Source of the DNA: Burkholderiaceae bacterium
GTDB lineage: Bacteria > Pseudomonadota > Gammaproteobacteria > Burkholderiales > Burkholderiaceae_A
Direction: 5' to 3'
Assembly (NCBI GenBank): GCA_018882785.1
Contig: VERI01000004.1
Coordinates: forward strand, 29,218 to 93,217
DNA length: 64,000 nt
This document shows positions 46,843-57,879 of the stretch, piece by piece; the first letter of the stretch is position 1, and every line of letters starts with the position of its first letter. The notes beneath the pieces were generated by a model. It was given only the letters and a program-made list of their open reading frames with translations. It ran no database searches and had not been told where the DNA came from. Made by a program: the position numbers and the translations under genes.

Positions 46843-47301
46843 ATGGCAGATCTCTGGCAGGTCGTGGAGTCAGCGGCCCGTGATGTTGGTTTCGAATTGG
46901 TCGACCTGGAGCGCACGCCGGGTGGCATCGTGCGGGTGTTTATTGACACGTGGGACCACGATCGCATGGTCACGGTGGATGACTGTGAATTGGTCTCACG
47001 GCAGCTCGTGCATCAGCTGCCGGTCGAGGGATTTGATTTTCAGCGTCTGGAGGTGTCGTCGCCCGGCATGGATCGTCCGCTGACCAAGCAGGCGCATTAC
47101 GAGCGATTCGCCGGTCAGCAGATCAAGCTTCGGCTGAAGATGCCGCTGGAGGGCCGACGAAATTTTGAAGGATTGTTGTGCGTGTCGCCAGAGGGCGTGC
47201 TGTCGCTGCAGTGGGAGAGCAAGCCGGGTGAGATGCTGGAGTTGAAGTTTGAATTGCAGGATGTGGAGCGGGCGCGGCTTGTGCCCCAGATCAAGTTTTA
47301 G
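46843..47301 (+). CDS. rimP: Ribosome maturation factor RimP
   Basis: Assists maturation of the 30S subunit. It is 152 residues. It has the N-terminal alpha-beta domain with [20 protein letters not shown] (quoted in part: [11 protein letters not shown], the family signature) and a C-terminal SH3-like domain. The start is set by TTGGAGG just upstream. It is the first gene of the rimP-nusA-infB-rbfA-truB-typA run, and nusA begins 11 bases after its stop. Confidence 0.94.
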   Translation: MADLWQVVESAARDVGFELVDLERTPGGIVRVFIDTWDHDRMVTVDDCELVSRQLVHQLPVEGFDFQRLEVSSPGMDRPLTKQAHYERFAGQQIKLRLKMPLEGRRNFEGLLCVSPEGVLSLQWESKPGEMLELKFELQDVERARLVPQIKF

Positions 47302-47312
47302 GAGAGTTTGAA

Positions 47313-48827
47313 ATGAGTCGTGAACTATTGATGCTGGCAGATGCCTTGGCCCGAGAGAAAAATGTTGAGCGGGAGATCGTATTTCAGGCGCTGGAAAGCG
47401 CCCTTGCATCGGCCACTAAAAAACGCTTCTCTGAAGAGGTGGATGTTCGCGTCTCGATCGACCGGGAATCGGGGGACTACGAGAGTTTTCGCCGTTGGCA
47501 GGTGGTGCCGGATGGCGAGCTCGAGGACCATGATCTTCAGATCATTCTGACCGAGGCCCGTAAGCAGATCTCCGATATTGAAATCGGCGAGTTCATCGAG
47601 GAAGAGCTCGAGCCGATTGAGTTCGGCCGTATTGGTGCTCAGGCCGCCAAGCAGGTCATTTTGCAGCGTATCCGCGAGGCCGAGCGTGAACAGATTCTGA
47701 AGGATTTTCTCGAGCGTGGCGAAGTCATTATCAACGGCACCGTCAAACGCTTAGAGCGTGGTGATGTCATCGTGGAATCCGGAAAAATCGAAGCCCGACT
47801 GCCCCGGGATCAGATGATTCCCAAAGAGAACCTACGGCCGGGTGATCGTGTGCGCGCCTATATGCTGCGCATCGAGCGGACTCAGCGTGGCCCCCAGATC
47901 ATTTTGTCGCGGACCGCCCCTGAGTTCATCATGAAACTTTTTGAGCTCGAGGTTCCTGAGATCGAACAGGGCATGCTCATCATCAAGTCCGCCGCCCGCG
48001 ACCCTGGCGTGCGCGCCAAGATTGCAGTGTTTACCGCCGATCGCCGGATTGATCCAATTGGTACCTGTGTCGGCGTTCGTGGCTCCCGTGTTCAGGCGGT
48101 GACCCATGAGCTCGCCGGTGAGCGTGTCGACATCGTTCTCTGGTCAGAGGATCCTGCCGAGTTCGTCATTGGTGCGTTGGCACCGGCCAATGTCTCCTCG
48201 ATCGTGGTCGACGAGGAGCGGCATGCCATGGATGTGGTGGTCGACGAGGCCGAGCTGGCAGTGGCCATCGGCCGCGGTGGCCAGAATGTGCGCCTTGCCT
48301 CGGAGCTGACGGGCTGGCAGATCAACATCATGACAGCTGACGAATCTGCAGAGAAGACCGAGGTCGAGCGTCAGAAGCTGCGCGAGAGCTTTATGGAAAA
48401 GCTTGATGTTGATGGCGAAGTTGCCGACATCCTGATTGACGAGGGCTTCTCAACCCTGGAAGAAGTGGCATATGTTCCGGTGGCAGAAATGATGGAGATC
48501 GAAGCCTTTGACGAGGAGACCGTCAACGAGCTGCGAAACCGTGCCCGAAATGCGCTGCTGACTGCAGCAATTGCGCAAGAAGAGAAACTGGAAACAACAT
48601 CCCAGGATCTTCTTGATCTGGAAGGCATGGACCGTGATCTGGCCGTGAAGTTGGCAGATGCGAAGGTCTTTACCCGCGATGATCTTGCAGATCTCGGAGT
48701 TGATGAGCTGATCGATATCGCGGGCCTAGACGAGGAACGCGCCAAGGATCTGATCATGAAAGCGCGGGCCCATTGGTTCGCCTCGGAGGAGCAGGCCGAG
48801 GCAGGAGGTGCTGCTGATGGCCGCTGA
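47313..48827 (+). CDS. nusA: Transcription termination/antitermination factor NusA
   Basis: RNA-polymerase-associated elongation factor of 504 residues. It has an N-terminal polymerase-binding domain (1-130), S1 (about 135-200), two KH domains with [10 protein letters not shown] and [12 protein letters not shown], and two C-terminal acidic helix-hairpin-helix repeats (about 365-420 and 440-490). It participates in pausing, intrinsic termination and rRNA antitermination, and so could act on the leader upstream of its own operon. It overlaps infB by 11 bases. Confidence 0.97.
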   Translation: MSRELLMLADALAREKNVEREIVFQALESALASATKKRFSEEVDVRVSIDRESGDYESFRRWQVVPDGELEDHDLQIILTEARKQISDIEIGEFIEEELEPIEFGRIGAQAAKQVILQRIREAEREQILKDFLERGEVIINGTVKRLERGDVIVESGKIEARLPRDQMIPKENLRPGDRVRAYMLRIERTQRGPQIILSRTAPEFIMKLFELEVPEIEQGMLIIKSAARDPGVRAKIAVFTADRRIDPIGTCVGVRGSRVQAVTHELAGERVDIVLWSEDPAEFVIGALAPANVSSIVVDEERHAMDVVVDEAELAVAIGRGGQNVRLASELTGWQINIMTADESAEKTEVERQKLRESFMEKLDVDGEVADILIDEGFSTLEEVAYVPVAEMMEIEAFDEETVNELRNRARNALLTAAIAQEEKLETTSQDLLDLEGMDRDLAVKLADAKVFTRDDLADLGVDELIDIAGLDEERAKDLIMKARAHWFASEEQAEAGGAADGR

Positions 48828-51570
48828 TAATGTTGAAAAGTTCGCCGCTGAGTTAAAGCTGCCCGTTGAAACGCTGCTCGATCAGCTGCGTTCTGCTGGC
48901 GTTAACAAGTCATCGGGCGAAGACGCCCTAAGCGAGACCGACAAAGAACAGTTACTGACGTCTTTGCGTAAGGCCCATGGTTCGGATGAGGCGCCGAGAA
49001 AGAAGATCACGCTGACCAAGCGTCAGACGACGGAGATTCGGCAGGCCGATGGCTCGGGCAAGTCCCGGACCATTCAGGTCGAGGTTCGCAAGAAACGTGT
49101 TTTCGTCAAGCGCGAGGCAGGAGAGGCGGAGGCAGTTGCCGCCGAACCGGCCGCACCGGTCGTCACGGAAGAGGAGCTTGCCCAGCGAGAGGCCGAGAGC
49201 CGTCGACAGTCGGACTTGCTTGCCCGTCAAGAGGCGGAGCTGAAGGAGAAACAAGAGCGTCTTGAGCGCGAACGCGAGCGCGAGGCGCAGGCGCTGCGCG
49301 AGGCAGAAGAGGCCGCCCGCGCTGCAGAAGCCTCTGCAGCATCGCAGTCTGGCGCCGAATCTCGCGAGACGGCGGAGCAGGCCAGTCAGGTGCAGGAGCG
49401 CGCCCGTAAGGCTGCCGAGGATGCCGCGAAGACGGTCCAGGCCCGACGGGCTGTCGAGGACGAGGTTGCAGCGATTAATAAGCTGATGACGGCAGCGCGC
49501 ACAGGAAAACTTGCGGCAACTGCGAAGGCGGCAGAAAAGCCTGCTGAGACACCCACCTCCACAACTTTGCATAAGCCGGCTGCGAAAAAGACCGATGAGG
49601 CTGAGCGGCCGAAAGAAAAGAAGACCGAAAAACAGCTCAAAGCATCTCAGCTGTCCTCGACCTGGCAGGATGAAAATGCCAAGAAACGTGCCATTAAGAC
49701 CCGTGGTGACCTCACCGGGGGTGCCGGCGGATGGCGTGGTGGTCCGAAATCCAGATCGAAACAGAATCACGCCGATGCATCGGCGTTTGTGCCACCCGTC
49801 GAGCCTCAGGTTCGAGAGGTGCATATTCCCGAAACGATTACGGTTGCCGATCTCGCCCACAAGATGTCAGTGAAGGGTGCCGAGGTCGTCAAGACGCTGA
49901 TGCAGATGGGGCAGATGGTCACCATCAATCAGGTGCTGGATCAGGAGACCGCCATGATCGTGGTCGAGGAGATGGGCCATAAGGCGTTTGCGGCCAAGCT
50001 CGATGATCCAGAGGCATTCCTCGAGGAGACCGAGGCAGAAAAAATCGCCCAGGCGTCTGCAGTCACACGTCCGCCGGTTGTCACCATCATGGGCCACGTC
50101 GATCACGGTAAGACATCGTTGCTGGATTACATCCGGCGTGCGAAGGTCGCCGCAGGAGAGGCGGGAGGCATTACACAGCATATCGGTGCTTATCACGTTG
50201 ATACACCCCGGGGCGTTGTGACGTTTCTGGATACGCCGGGCCACGAGGCATTTACTGCAATGCGCGCCCGTGGTGCCAATGCGACCGATATCGTGATCCT
50301 TGTGGTGGCGGCCGATGATGGTGTGATGCCACAGACCAAGGAGGCCATTGCCCATGCCAAAGCGGCCCAGGTGCCGATCGTAGTGGCGATTAATAAGATT
50401 GATAAGCCGGAGGCCAATCCGGATCGCGTGAAGACCGAGCTGGTTGCAGAGGAGGTTGTGCCCGAGGAATATGGTGGCGAGTCTCCCTTTGTCTCGGTGT
50501 CGGCAAAGACTGGCCAGGGTATCGACGATCTGCTTGAGAATGTGCTGCTCCAGGCCGAGGTACTGGAACTAAAAGCGCCGGTGGAGACGCTGGCCAAGGG
50601 CCTGATCGTCGAGGCCCGTATCGATAAAGGCCGGGGTCCCGTGGCCACGGTGCTGGTGCAGTCCGGCACGCTGCGCAAAGGTGATGTGATTCTTGCCGGT
50701 GCCGCGTTTGGTCGTGTGCGCGCCATGCTGGACGAGAACGGCCGACAGGTCGATGAGGCGGGTCCCTCTATTCCGGTGGAGATTCTCGGCATGACCGAGG
50801 TGCCGCAGGCCGGAGACGAAATGATGGTGCTGGGCGATGAGCGCAAGGCCCGAGAGATCGCACTTTTCCGTCAAGGCAAGTTCCGAGATGTCCGTCTCGC
50901 CAAGCAGCAGGCCGCGAAGCTCGAGAATATTTTCGAGAATATGGGCGAAGGTGCCAAGACCTTGTCGCTGATCATCAAATCAGATGTTCAGGGATCTCAG
51001 GAGGCGTTAGCGGCCGCCATGCAGAAGCTGTCGACCGATGAGGTCAAGGTCAGCATCGTGCATGCCGCGGTCGGTGCGATCACCGAGTCGGATATCAACC
51101 TGGCAATCGCCTCAAAGGCAGTGGTCATTGGATTTAATGTCCGGGCTGATCAGTCCGCCAAGCGCCTTGCCGAGGGCAACGGTATCGATCTGCGTTACTA
51201 CAACATCATTTATGACGCGGTCGATGATGTGAAAAACGCGATGCAGGGCATGCTGGCGCCAGAGCGTCGGGAAAATGTCATTGGACTGGTGCAGATTCGC
51301 CAGGTCTTCAAAGTCTCCCGTCTGGGCAATATTGCGGGCTGTATGGTCGTTGAAGGCTTGGTGCGTCGTGGCGCCCAGGTTCGGCTGCTGCGCGATAACG
51401 TTGTCGTCTGGACAGGCGAACTGGATTCGTTGAAGCGATTTAAAGATGACGTGAAGGAAGTCAAAGAAGGCTTCGAATGTGGTCTGACGCTGAAGAACTA
51501 CGACGATATTCAGGAAGGCGATCAGCTCGAAGTCTTTGAGATCCAGGAAATTGCGCGGACACTCCAGTAG
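48817..51570 (+). CDS. infB: Translation initiation factor IF-2
   Basis: GTPase that delivers initiator tRNA to the 30S subunit. It is 917 residues from ATG 48817, supported by CAGGAGG at 48802-48808. An upstream GTG at 48808 lies within that ribosome site. It has an N-terminal IF2_N domain (1-55), a long charged Ala/Glu/Lys/Arg linker (about 100-290), a second IF2_N domain and then the G domain. The latter carries [20 protein letters not shown] and NKIDKPEA. It overlaps nusA at the start and rbfA at the end. Confidence 0.97.
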   Translation: MAADNVEKFAAELKLPVETLLDQLRSAGVNKSSGEDALSETDKEQLLTSLRKAHGSDEAPRKKITLTKRQTTEIRQADGSGKSRTIQVEVRKKRVFVKREAGEAEAVAAEPAAPVVTEEELAQREAESRRQSDLLARQEAELKEKQERLEREREREAQALREAEEAARAAEASAASQSGAESRETAEQASQVQERARKAAEDAAKTVQARRAVEDEVAAINKLMTAARTGKLAATAKAAEKPAETPTSTTLHKPAAKKTDEAERPKEKKTEKQLKASQLSSTWQDENAKKRAIKTRGDLTGGAGGWRGGPKSRSKQNHADASAFVPPVEPQVREVHIPETITVADLAHKMSVKGAEVVKTLMQMGQMVTINQVLDQETAMIVVEEMGHKAFAAKLDDPEAFLEETEAEKIAQASAVTRPPVVTIMGHVDHGKTSLLDYIRRAKVAAGEAGGITQHIGAYHVDTPRGVVTFLDTPGHEAFTAMRARGANATDIVILVVAADDGVMPQTKEAIAHAKAAQVPIVVAINKIDKPEANPDRVKTELVAEEVVPEEYGGESPFVSVSAKTGQGIDDLLENVLLQAEVLELKAPVETLAKGLIVEARIDKGRGPVATVLVQSGTLRKGDVILAGAAFGRVRAMLDENGRQVDEAGPSIPVEILGMTEVPQAGDEMMVLGDERKAREIALFRQGKFRDVRLAKQQAAKLENIFENMGEGAKTLSLIIKSDVQGSQEALAAAMQKLSTDEVKVSIVHAAVGAITESDINLAIASKAVVIGFNVRADQSAKRLAEGNGIDLRYYNIIYDAVDDVKNAMQGMLAPERRENVIGLVQIRQVFKVSRLGNIAGCMVVEGLVRRGAQVRLLRDNVVVWTGELDSLKRFKDDVKEVKEGFECGLTLKNYDDIQEGDQLEVFEIQEIARTLQ

Positions 51571-51928
51571 ACCCTCCGAGCGCGGACATCGAATTGCGGA
51601 TCAGATTCAGCGGGATCTCTCTGAACTGATTCGCCTCGAGGTGAAGGATCCGCGTCTCGGTCTGGTGACCATCACGGATGTGGAGGTGACGCCCGACTAT
51701 GCACACGCCCGGGTTTTTTACAGCGTACTTCCCGATGATCCTGCCCAGCTGGCCCGCACGGCCGAAGGCCTTGCGGCCTGCCGTGGATTTCTGCGGGCCA
51801 AGCTTGGTCGCATGCTCAAGATTCACCAGACACCGGAGCTGCATTTCACCCGTGATGACTCTACCGCCCGCGCAATTGCCATGAGCGAGCTCATTGATCG
51901 GGCAATTGCCGGGAGGGCGCATGATTGA
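51536..51928 (+). CDS. rbfA: Ribosome-binding factor A
   Basis: KH-fold 30S maturation and cold-adaptation factor, 130 residues as read here. Family motifs are [39 protein letters not shown] (in part) and the C-terminal [12 protein letters not shown]. The start is uncertain: TTG 51536 inside infB gives the whole frame, TTG 51551 gives a more family-like length, and neither has a well-spaced ribosome site. Re-initiation from infB is likely. It overlaps truB by 8 bases. Confidence 0.9.
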   Translation: MRSRKLRGHSSRPSERGHRIADQIQRDLSELIRLEVKDPRLGLVTITDVEVTPDYAHARVFYSVLPDDPAQLARTAEGLAACRGFLRAKLGRMLKIHQTPELHFTRDDSTARAIAMSELIDRAIAGRAHD

Positions 51929-52805
51929 TGGTGTGCTTCTGCTCGACAAGCCGGTTGGGCCCTCGTCGCAACGGGTGCTGGGCCATGTCAAGCATCTACT
52001 GGGCGCAAAAAAGGCGGGCCATGCCGGTACGTTAGATCCCATGGCCAGCGGGCTTTTACCGATTCTTCTGGGTGAGGCTACGAAATACGCTGCTCAGGGG
52101 CTGGATGCGGACAAGACTTATCTGGCGGAAATTCATCTTGGCATTCGCACCACCACCGGCGACCGAGAAGGGGATGTGCTGGAGGAGTCGTCGGTCCCGC
52201 CGCTATCGCACCAACAGGTAGAGGCGGTTTTGGTGACATTTCTTGGCCAGAGCACCCAGGTGCCGCCAATGTACTCTGCGATCAAGAAGGATGGCCGTGC
52301 GCTCTATGACTATGCACGCAAGGGCGAGCATGTCGAACGTGCGCCGCGCACGATTACCATCCATGAGATTGATTTGATATCGATGCAGCACCCGGTCATT
52401 GCGATTCGAGTGGCCTGCGGTAAGGGGACCTACATCCGTACCCTTGCCGAGGATATTGGCCGGGCGCTCGGCAGTCCAGCCCATCTGCAGTCGTTGCGCC
52501 GTATTGGCGTTGGCACGCTCAAGCCCCAGGATATTGTTCCTCTGGAATCTATTGAGCGGGCCGAGCAGCGTGAGCGGCTCGAGTTCCTCAAACCGGTCGA
52601 CTGGCTGATTCGTGACTGGCCTGAAGTGGTGCTCTCGGCGGACGATACGGTTCGGTTTACCCATGGCCAGGTGATTCGGTGCTCTGGCCAGTCGGCAGTC
52701 GAGCACTGCAGAGTCCGCAGTGATGCCGGAAGTTTTCTTGGCACTGCGCGCATTGATGCATCCGGTCTACTGCACCCCCAGCGGGTGCGATCTTTAAATT
52801 CATAG
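51921..52805 (+). CDS. truB: tRNA pseudouridine-55 synthase TruB
   Basis: Makes pseudouridine 55 in the T-loop of tRNAs. It is 294 residues from ATG 51921, preceded by GGGAGG at 51911-51916. The catalytic Asp39 is in GHAGTLDPMASGLL, with KKDGRALYDYARKG and GTYIRTLAEDIGRALG further on. The C-terminal domain is short. It overlaps the rbfA stop by 8 bases. An ATG at 51894 is rejected for lack of family sequence. Confidence 0.95.
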   Translation: MIDGVLLLDKPVGPSSQRVLGHVKHLLGAKKAGHAGTLDPMASGLLPILLGEATKYAAQGLDADKTYLAEIHLGIRTTTGDREGDVLEESSVPPLSHQQVEAVLVTFLGQSTQVPPMYSAIKKDGRALYDYARKGEHVERAPRTITIHEIDLISMQHPVIAIRVACGKGTYIRTLAEDIGRALGSPAHLQSLRRIGVGTLKPQDIVPLESIERAEQRERLEFLKPVDWLIRDWPEVVLSADDTVRFTHGQVIRCSGQSAVEHCRVRSDAGSFLGTARIDASGLLHPQRVRSLNS

Positions 52806-52814
52806 GAGTTTTAC

Positions 52815-54635
52815 ATGCGTGCCCTGCGCAACATCGCCATCATTGCCCACGTCGATCATGGCAAGACCACCCTGGTGGATAAGCTACTTCAGCAGTCGGG
52901 TACGTTTGCCCGACATCAACAGGTTGCCGAGCGTGTGATGGACTCCAATGATCTCGAGCGTGAACGGGGTATCACCATTTTGGCGAAGAATTGTGCCGTC
53001 GAGTACGAAGGTACCCATATCAATATCGTCGATACGCCCGGTCACGCTGATTTCGGTGGCGAGGTGGAGCGGGTGCTATCCATGGTCGATGGTGTTCTGC
53101 TCCTGGTGGATGCGGTCGAAGGCCCAATGCCCCAGACACGATTTGTCACCCGTAAGGCGCTCGCCCAGGGGCTTCGGCCAATCGTCGTGGTCAATAAGAT
53201 TGATCGTCCCGGTGCGCGTCCGGATTGGGTGGTGAGCCATACCCTGGATCTGTTTGACAAGCTCGGCGCTACTGAAGAGCAGCTCGACTTTCCAGTGGTC
53301 TACGCCTCGGCGTTAAATGGGTATGCAACCCTTACCCACGATCAGCCCGGCGCTGATATGCGGCCTTTATTTGATGCAATTCTTCGCCATGTTCCGCAGC
53401 GTGCAGATGACCCCGAGGGCCCGCTCCAGCTCCAGATCTGTTCACTGGACTACTCAAGCTATGTCGGAAAGATCGGTATTGGCCGGATTAACCGCGGCCG
53501 CCTGAAGTCTTTGCATGATGTGATCATCCAGGATGGGCCGGAGGGCCAGCCTAAAAAGGCGCGGGTGAATCAGATTCTGAAGTTCAAGGGGCTGGAGCGT
53601 GAAGTGGTGCCTGTCGCGGAGGCGGGTGACATTGTGTTGATCAATGGCATTGAAGATCTGAACATCGGTACGACAGTCTGCGCGATTGATCAGGCTGAGC
53701 CTCTGCCAATGCTGCAGGTTGATGAGCCTACCCTGACCATGAACTTTATGGTCAATGCCTCGCCCCTGGCGGGCCGAGAGGGCAAGTTTGTGACCAGTCG
53801 GCAGATTCGGGAGCGTCTTGAGCGTGAGCTGAAAGCGAATGTGGCGCTGCGGGTTGAGTTCGGCGAAGACTCGGACACCTTTGTCGTGTCAGGCCGGGGG
53901 GAGCTTCACCTGACCATTCTTTTGGAAAACATGCGACGCGAAGGCTATGAACTTGCTGTCTCCCGCCCTCGGGTTGTATTTAAAACAGATTCTAATGGTG
54001 AGCGGCTTGAGCCTTATGAGACGCTCACACTGGATGTAGAGCAGGACCATCAGGGCCCGGTCATGGAAGACTTAGGCCTGCGTAAGGGCGAGCTTTTAGA
54101 CATGGTCCCGGATAGCCGCGGTCGGGTTAGGCTGGATTATCGAATTCCCGCCCGTGGTCTGATTGGTTTTCAGGGCGAGTTTCTGACGATGACGCGCGGA
54201 ACAGGGTTGATGAGCCATGTGTTCGATGACTATGGCCCCTTTAAGGGATCGATGATCGATCGTCGAAATGGTGTGCTGGTCTCTCAGGATGACGGCAACG
54301 CTGTGGCCTATGCGTTGTGGAAACTGCAGGAGCGGGGCCGTATGTTTGTTCGGCCGGGAGATGCCCTATACGAGGGCATGATCATTGGGATTCACTCTCG
54401 GGACAATGACCTCGTGGTGAATCCAGTGAAAGAGAAGAAACTGACAAACGTCAGGGCCTCGGGGAAGGACGAACATATCGATCTCACTCCACCGATTGAA
54501 TTAACACTAGAAAAGGCTGTGGAATTCATTGCCGATGATGAACTGGTGGAGATCACGCCCAAGAGCATTCGGCTGCGCAAGCGTTATCTCAAGGAGCACG
54601 AGCGCAAGCGTGCCCTTCGCGAGGAAGCGGCCTAA
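52815..54635 (+). CDS. typA: Ribosome-associated GTPase TypA/BipA
   Basis: EF-G-like translational GTPase of 606 residues involved in 50S assembly and stress or low-temperature growth. The G domain has [31 protein letters not shown] and [10 protein letters not shown]. It is followed by domain II (about 205-300), the two elongation-factor-like domains and the C-terminal domain with [15 protein letters not shown] typical of TypA. It starts 9 bases after truB with AGGAG, closing the rimP-to-typA cluster. Confidence 0.96.
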   Translation: MRALRNIAIIAHVDHGKTTLVDKLLQQSGTFARHQQVAERVMDSNDLERERGITILAKNCAVEYEGTHINIVDTPGHADFGGEVERVLSMVDGVLLLVDAVEGPMPQTRFVTRKALAQGLRPIVVVNKIDRPGARPDWVVSHTLDLFDKLGATEEQLDFPVVYASALNGYATLTHDQPGADMRPLFDAILRHVPQRADDPEGPLQLQICSLDYSSYVGKIGIGRINRGRLKSLHDVIIQDGPEGQPKKARVNQILKFKGLEREVVPVAEAGDIVLINGIEDLNIGTTVCAIDQAEPLPMLQVDEPTLTMNFMVNASPLAGREGKFVTSRQIRERLERELKANVALRVEFGEDSDTFVVSGRGELHLTILLENMRREGYELAVSRPRVVFKTDSNGERLEPYETLTLDVEQDHQGPVMEDLGLRKGELLDMVPDSRGRVRLDYRIPARGLIGFQGEFLTMTRGTGLMSHVFDDYGPFKGSMIDRRNGVLVSQDDGNAVAYALWKLQERGRMFVRPGDALYEGMIIGIHSRDNDLVVNPVKEKKLTNVRASGKDEHIDLTPPIELTLEKAVEFIADDELVEITPKSIRLRKRYLKEHERKRALREEAA

Positions 54636-54680
54636 ACTGGTCGTGATGAATTCGGCACTGTGAACCTCGGGGGATAAATC

Positions 54681-55256
54681 ATGCAAGATGAGATCCGTAT
54701 TTCCTTAATGGCCACCCGGCAGGTCATGGAGGATATGCTTGCCGATAGCGGTCTGCAGAAAGCGCTCACCCATGCAGTAGAGTCCTGTGTGGCCGCCCTG
54801 AATGCGGGGGGAAAACTCATGTTTGTAGGCAATGGCGGCAGCGCTGCCGAGGCGCAACACTTTTCCGCTGAGATGGTGGGGCGTTTTCTTCAAGAGCGCC
54901 GGCCGCTGCCATCGATTGCCTTGACCACGGATAGCTCCGCGGTTACCGCAATCGGCAATGACTATGGCTATGACCAGGTGTTCGCCCGCCAGGTTGAGGC
55001 CCTTGGCCGTCAGGGCGATGTATTAATTGCGATGTCGACTTCTGGCCGAAGCAAAAATATTGTGCTGGCGTTGCAGGCTGCTCAGTCACGCGGTGTAACG
55101 ACGATTGGGCTTACTGGCCTGCATCCGCGTGACATGGCTGAAGTGTCCGATATTCTCTTAAAAGTGCCCTCATCACATACCCCACAGATTCAAGAGGGCC
55201 ATCTGGTGTTAGGACATCTGCTGTGCGGGATGGTGGAGAAACAACTCCTGTCATAG
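54681..55256 (+). CDS. gmhA: SIS-domain phosphoheptose isomerase (GmhA/DiaA family)
   Basis: A 191-residue sugar-isomerase-domain protein. The patterns FVGNGGSAAEAQHFSAEMVGRF and AMSTSGRSKNIVLAL are those of GmhA, which converts sedoheptulose 7-phosphate to heptose 7-phosphate for lipopolysaccharide. The closely related DiaA, a DnaA-binding protein, has a similar sequence and cannot be excluded. No other heptose gene is nearby, so the symbol is provisional. It starts after a GGGGGA site and overlaps the relA GTG start by 34 bases. Confidence 0.75.
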   Translation: MQDEIRISLMATRQVMEDMLADSGLQKALTHAVESCVAALNAGGKLMFVGNGGSAAEAQHFSAEMVGRFLQERRPLPSIALTTDSSAVTAIGNDYGYDQVFARQVEALGRQGDVLIAMSTSGRSKNIVLALQAAQSRGVTTIGLTGLHPRDMAEVSDILLKVPSSHTPQIQEGHLVLGHLLCGMVEKQLLS

Positions 55257-57166
55257 ACCGGGCACTGCAGCTGCTGCAGTCGCTCGGTGTCGATGCGGCC
55301 ACAGAGACCGCAACCCGGCTTTCGGCCGCATTTGATGGAAGTCAGCGGGCGATCGAGTCCTATCGAAAACAGTGGGGTGCCGATGTCTGCGGGCTGCTCA
55401 TCGCATTGCATCGTATGGCAGGCGTGGGCCATCGGATTACCGCAGATCCAGGCGAAGATACTCCCCTGCAGATTGAGACTTTGCGCCGGATGCTGCTCGC
55501 ACTCGCAGATGATGTTCGGGTAGTGGTCATTCAGCTGGCGCTTCATATCGCGACTCTCGAGTCTATTGCTGATGACATCAAGCTGGGTGACCCCGCCGCC
55601 CAGCTGCAGGGCAGAAGGCTTGGACAGGAGACGCTGAAAGTGCAGGCGCCTCTCGCTAATCGGCTCGGTATATGGCAGCTCAAATGGGCAATGGAGGATC
55701 TTGCGTTTCGCATGACCGAGCCCGACGCCTACCGGGAGATCGCCCGTCAGCTGGATGAGACACGGCAAGAGCGTGAGGCGTTTGTTGCGACCACGATTGC
55801 CCGTTTGCGACACTTTCTGCTTCAGGCAGGCATTGACGGTGAGGTCGCAGGCAGGCCGAAGCATCTGTATAGCATCCACCGAAAGATGCAGGCCAAGGCC
55901 TTGGCGTTTGATCAGCTCATGGATCTTCGTGCATTTCGAATTCTTGTCGGCACTGAGGCCCAGTGCTACACGGTGCTGGGATTTTTACATGATCACTGGC
56001 GGCCGCTTGATTCTGAATTCGATGACTACATTACACGGCCAAAGGCCAATGGGTATCAGTCTCTGCATACCGTCTTACTCGATGGTGTTGGCAGGCCATT
56101 TGAGGTCCAGATCCGAACCCATGATATGCACCAGCGTGCGGAGCTGGGTGTTGCTGCGCATTGGAAGTACAAAGAATCGGGCGGCAGTCATGCCTCGGAG
56201 GGCGATTATGCGGCCCGGCTGTCTTGGATTCGGCAGATGCTCGACTGGGGACGCGCATCGACGGCACAGGTCCGCCTGGAGGATGATCGTGTCTATGCGC
56301 TGACACCCAAGGCCCGCATTATCGAACTGCCCAAGGGGGCGACCCCATTAGATTTTGCCTACCACCTGCACACGGAGATCGGCCATCGCTGCAGAGGCGC
56401 GAAGGTGGATGGCCAGATTGTGGCACTCACCACCGAGCTGCAGACCGGCCAGACGGTTGAGCTGATGACCGTCAAGCAGGGTGGCCCGAGCCGAGACTGG
56501 ATGAGTCCCGAGTCGGGCTATCTCAAGAGTCCTCGGGCCCGCCAAAAAGTCAGGACATGGTTTCATGCATTGGATCTTGCAGAGGGCAGGGCGGAGGAGC
56601 GTGGCCAGCAGTCGGCGGGAGAATTGTCGGCCTCCGAGGCCGAACGCTTAAAGCGTGCAGAGATCTCCGCAGAGGAGGTGATCCTCTCTAAGATCGCCAA
56701 GCCGAAGAGCATGGAGAAGGGCCAGGTGCTGGTGGTTGGCGTGGATCGAATGCTGACCGCCTTGGCCCGTTGTTGTAAGCCGGCACCGCCCGATGCGATT
56801 CGCGGGTTTGTGACCCGTGGCCGAGGTGTGAGTGTGCATCGGGCCCAGTGCACAACATTTCTTCGGATGTCCGCAGATGCTCCGGAGCGCGTGATTGAGA
56901 CCGAGTGGGGCTCCACAAATGCGGCGTCTGATGCACGTTATTTAGTCGATGCTGTGGTGGTTGCCCGCAGTCGTTCTGATCTTGTGCGCGATATTGCAGA
57001 GATCCTGGCGCGGGAGAAGATTCCTTTGGCGAAGATGGACTCTTTTCCGAAGGGTGACCATCTCACTATGGCGCTCAGCCTTCAGGTGGCCGATGGCGAG
57101 CAGCTCAAACGTGCCTTGGCGATGATCCGCGAACTCTCCGGCGTGATGTCCGCCCAGCGGGGCTAG
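55223..57166 (+). CDS. relA: RelA-type (p)ppGpp synthetase
   Basis: Long RSH protein of 647 residues, shorter than the roughly 740 of E. coli RelA. The N-terminal hydrolase-like region has no HD metal motif, so it should be synthesis-only. The synthetase domain (about 190-330) has RPKHLYSIHRKMQ, RAFRILVG, FDDYITRPKANGYQSLHT and QIRTHDMH. A TGS domain (about 350-410), a Cys-rich zinc-finger region with ARCCKPAPPD and VHRAQC, and a C-terminal ACT follow. The start is GTG 55223 inside the isomerase gene. It complements the bifunctional spoT at 61961. Confidence 0.9.
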   Translation: MRDGGETTPVIDRALQLLQSLGVDAATETATRLSAAFDGSQRAIESYRKQWGADVCGLLIALHRMAGVGHRITADPGEDTPLQIETLRRMLLALADDVRVVVIQLALHIATLESIADDIKLGDPAAQLQGRRLGQETLKVQAPLANRLGIWQLKWAMEDLAFRMTEPDAYREIARQLDETRQEREAFVATTIARLRHFLLQAGIDGEVAGRPKHLYSIHRKMQAKALAFDQLMDLRAFRILVGTEAQCYTVLGFLHDHWRPLDSEFDDYITRPKANGYQSLHTVLLDGVGRPFEVQIRTHDMHQRAELGVAAHWKYKESGGSHASEGDYAARLSWIRQMLDWGRASTAQVRLEDDRVYALTPKARIIELPKGATPLDFAYHLHTEIGHRCRGAKVDGQIVALTTELQTGQTVELMTVKQGGPSRDWMSPESGYLKSPRARQKVRTWFHALDLAEGRAEERGQQSAGELSASEAERLKRAEISAEEVILSKIAKPKSMEKGQVLVVGVDRMLTALARCCKPAPPDAIRGFVTRGRGVSVHRAQCTTFLRMSADAPERVIETEWGSTNAASDARYLVDAVVVARSRSDLVRDIAEILAREKIPLAKMDSFPKGDHLTMALSLQVADGEQLKRALAMIRELSGVMSAQRG

Positions 57167-57182
57167 AGAACGCGAATGGGAG

Positions 57183-57770
57183 TTACTTGCCCAGTAGCCC
57201 TGTTTTCAGCCCATCCTGTACTGGCTTATCCCCAAGCCAGATTCGCATTAACGCCTGGAAAAAGTCCTCGCCCGGAATGGGTGTGCCGACCGCCTTGCCG
57301 TTGACCTGGATCTGGGTGCCGGTATCCGGGATGAAGTCCAGATCCAGCAGGTCGTTTTGGCGTGCCTCTTTGATGGAGAGAATGACTTCGCTCAGTCGTG
57401 CCATTCGGTCTTTTAGTGCGGCGCTTTGCTGCGCGGTATGGTTGGCGGCGACACCTTCCTCAAGGGCCTTTAAAAAAGTATCGGCATCCACATTGCGTTT
57501 CATGGAGATCGCGATTCGCTTTGGCCCAGGCTGTCCAATCAGATCGGCGGCATTACCCGATCTTTTTTCAACATAGAGGCCCGCCACATAGACTCGAAGG
57601 CCGAAACGTGACCGTAGGCCCATCCCGTTCAGGGTGAGATCGCGGCTGGCAAGCTTCAGGGTATCGGCCATTCGTACGGATTCCAGCTCGGCTGCCTGCG
57701 CGGGCGTCGCAGGGACGAGGCTCGTGCACATGAGGCCGACAATGGCCGCGATAGCGAGGTGTCTGATCAT
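57183..57770 (-). CDS. Exported chalcone isomerase-like protein
   Basis: A 195-residue protein with a signal peptide (HLAIAAIVGLMCTSLVPATPAQA) and the chalcone-isomerase-like pattern LNGMGLRSRFGLRVYVAGLYVE (quoted as family feature) and GTPIPGEDFFQALMRIWLGDKPV. Bacterial members are periplasmic and of unknown function; they are not known to act on flavonoids. The start at 57770 is preceded by GGAG. It converges on relA (16-base gap) and diverges from the unknown exported protein at 57880. Confidence 0.83.
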   Translation of the reverse strand: MIRHLAIAAIVGLMCTSLVPATPAQAAELESVRMADTLKLASRDLTLNGMGLRSRFGLRVYVAGLYVEKRSGNAADLIGQPGPKRIAISMKRNVDADTFLKALEEGVAANHTAQQSAALKDRMARLSEVILSIKEARQNDLLDLDFIPDTGTQIQVNGKAVGTPIPGEDFFQALMRIWLGDKPVQDGLKTGLLGK

Positions 57771-57879
57771 GAGGGGCTCCTTGTTTGACACATGCTAATT
57801 GGGGCCGGGCTCTCCTGCTACCAGGAAAGCCCTGATTGGAACGGCAGCCGTCTCTCGTGAAACGGTCTAAGATGCAGCC

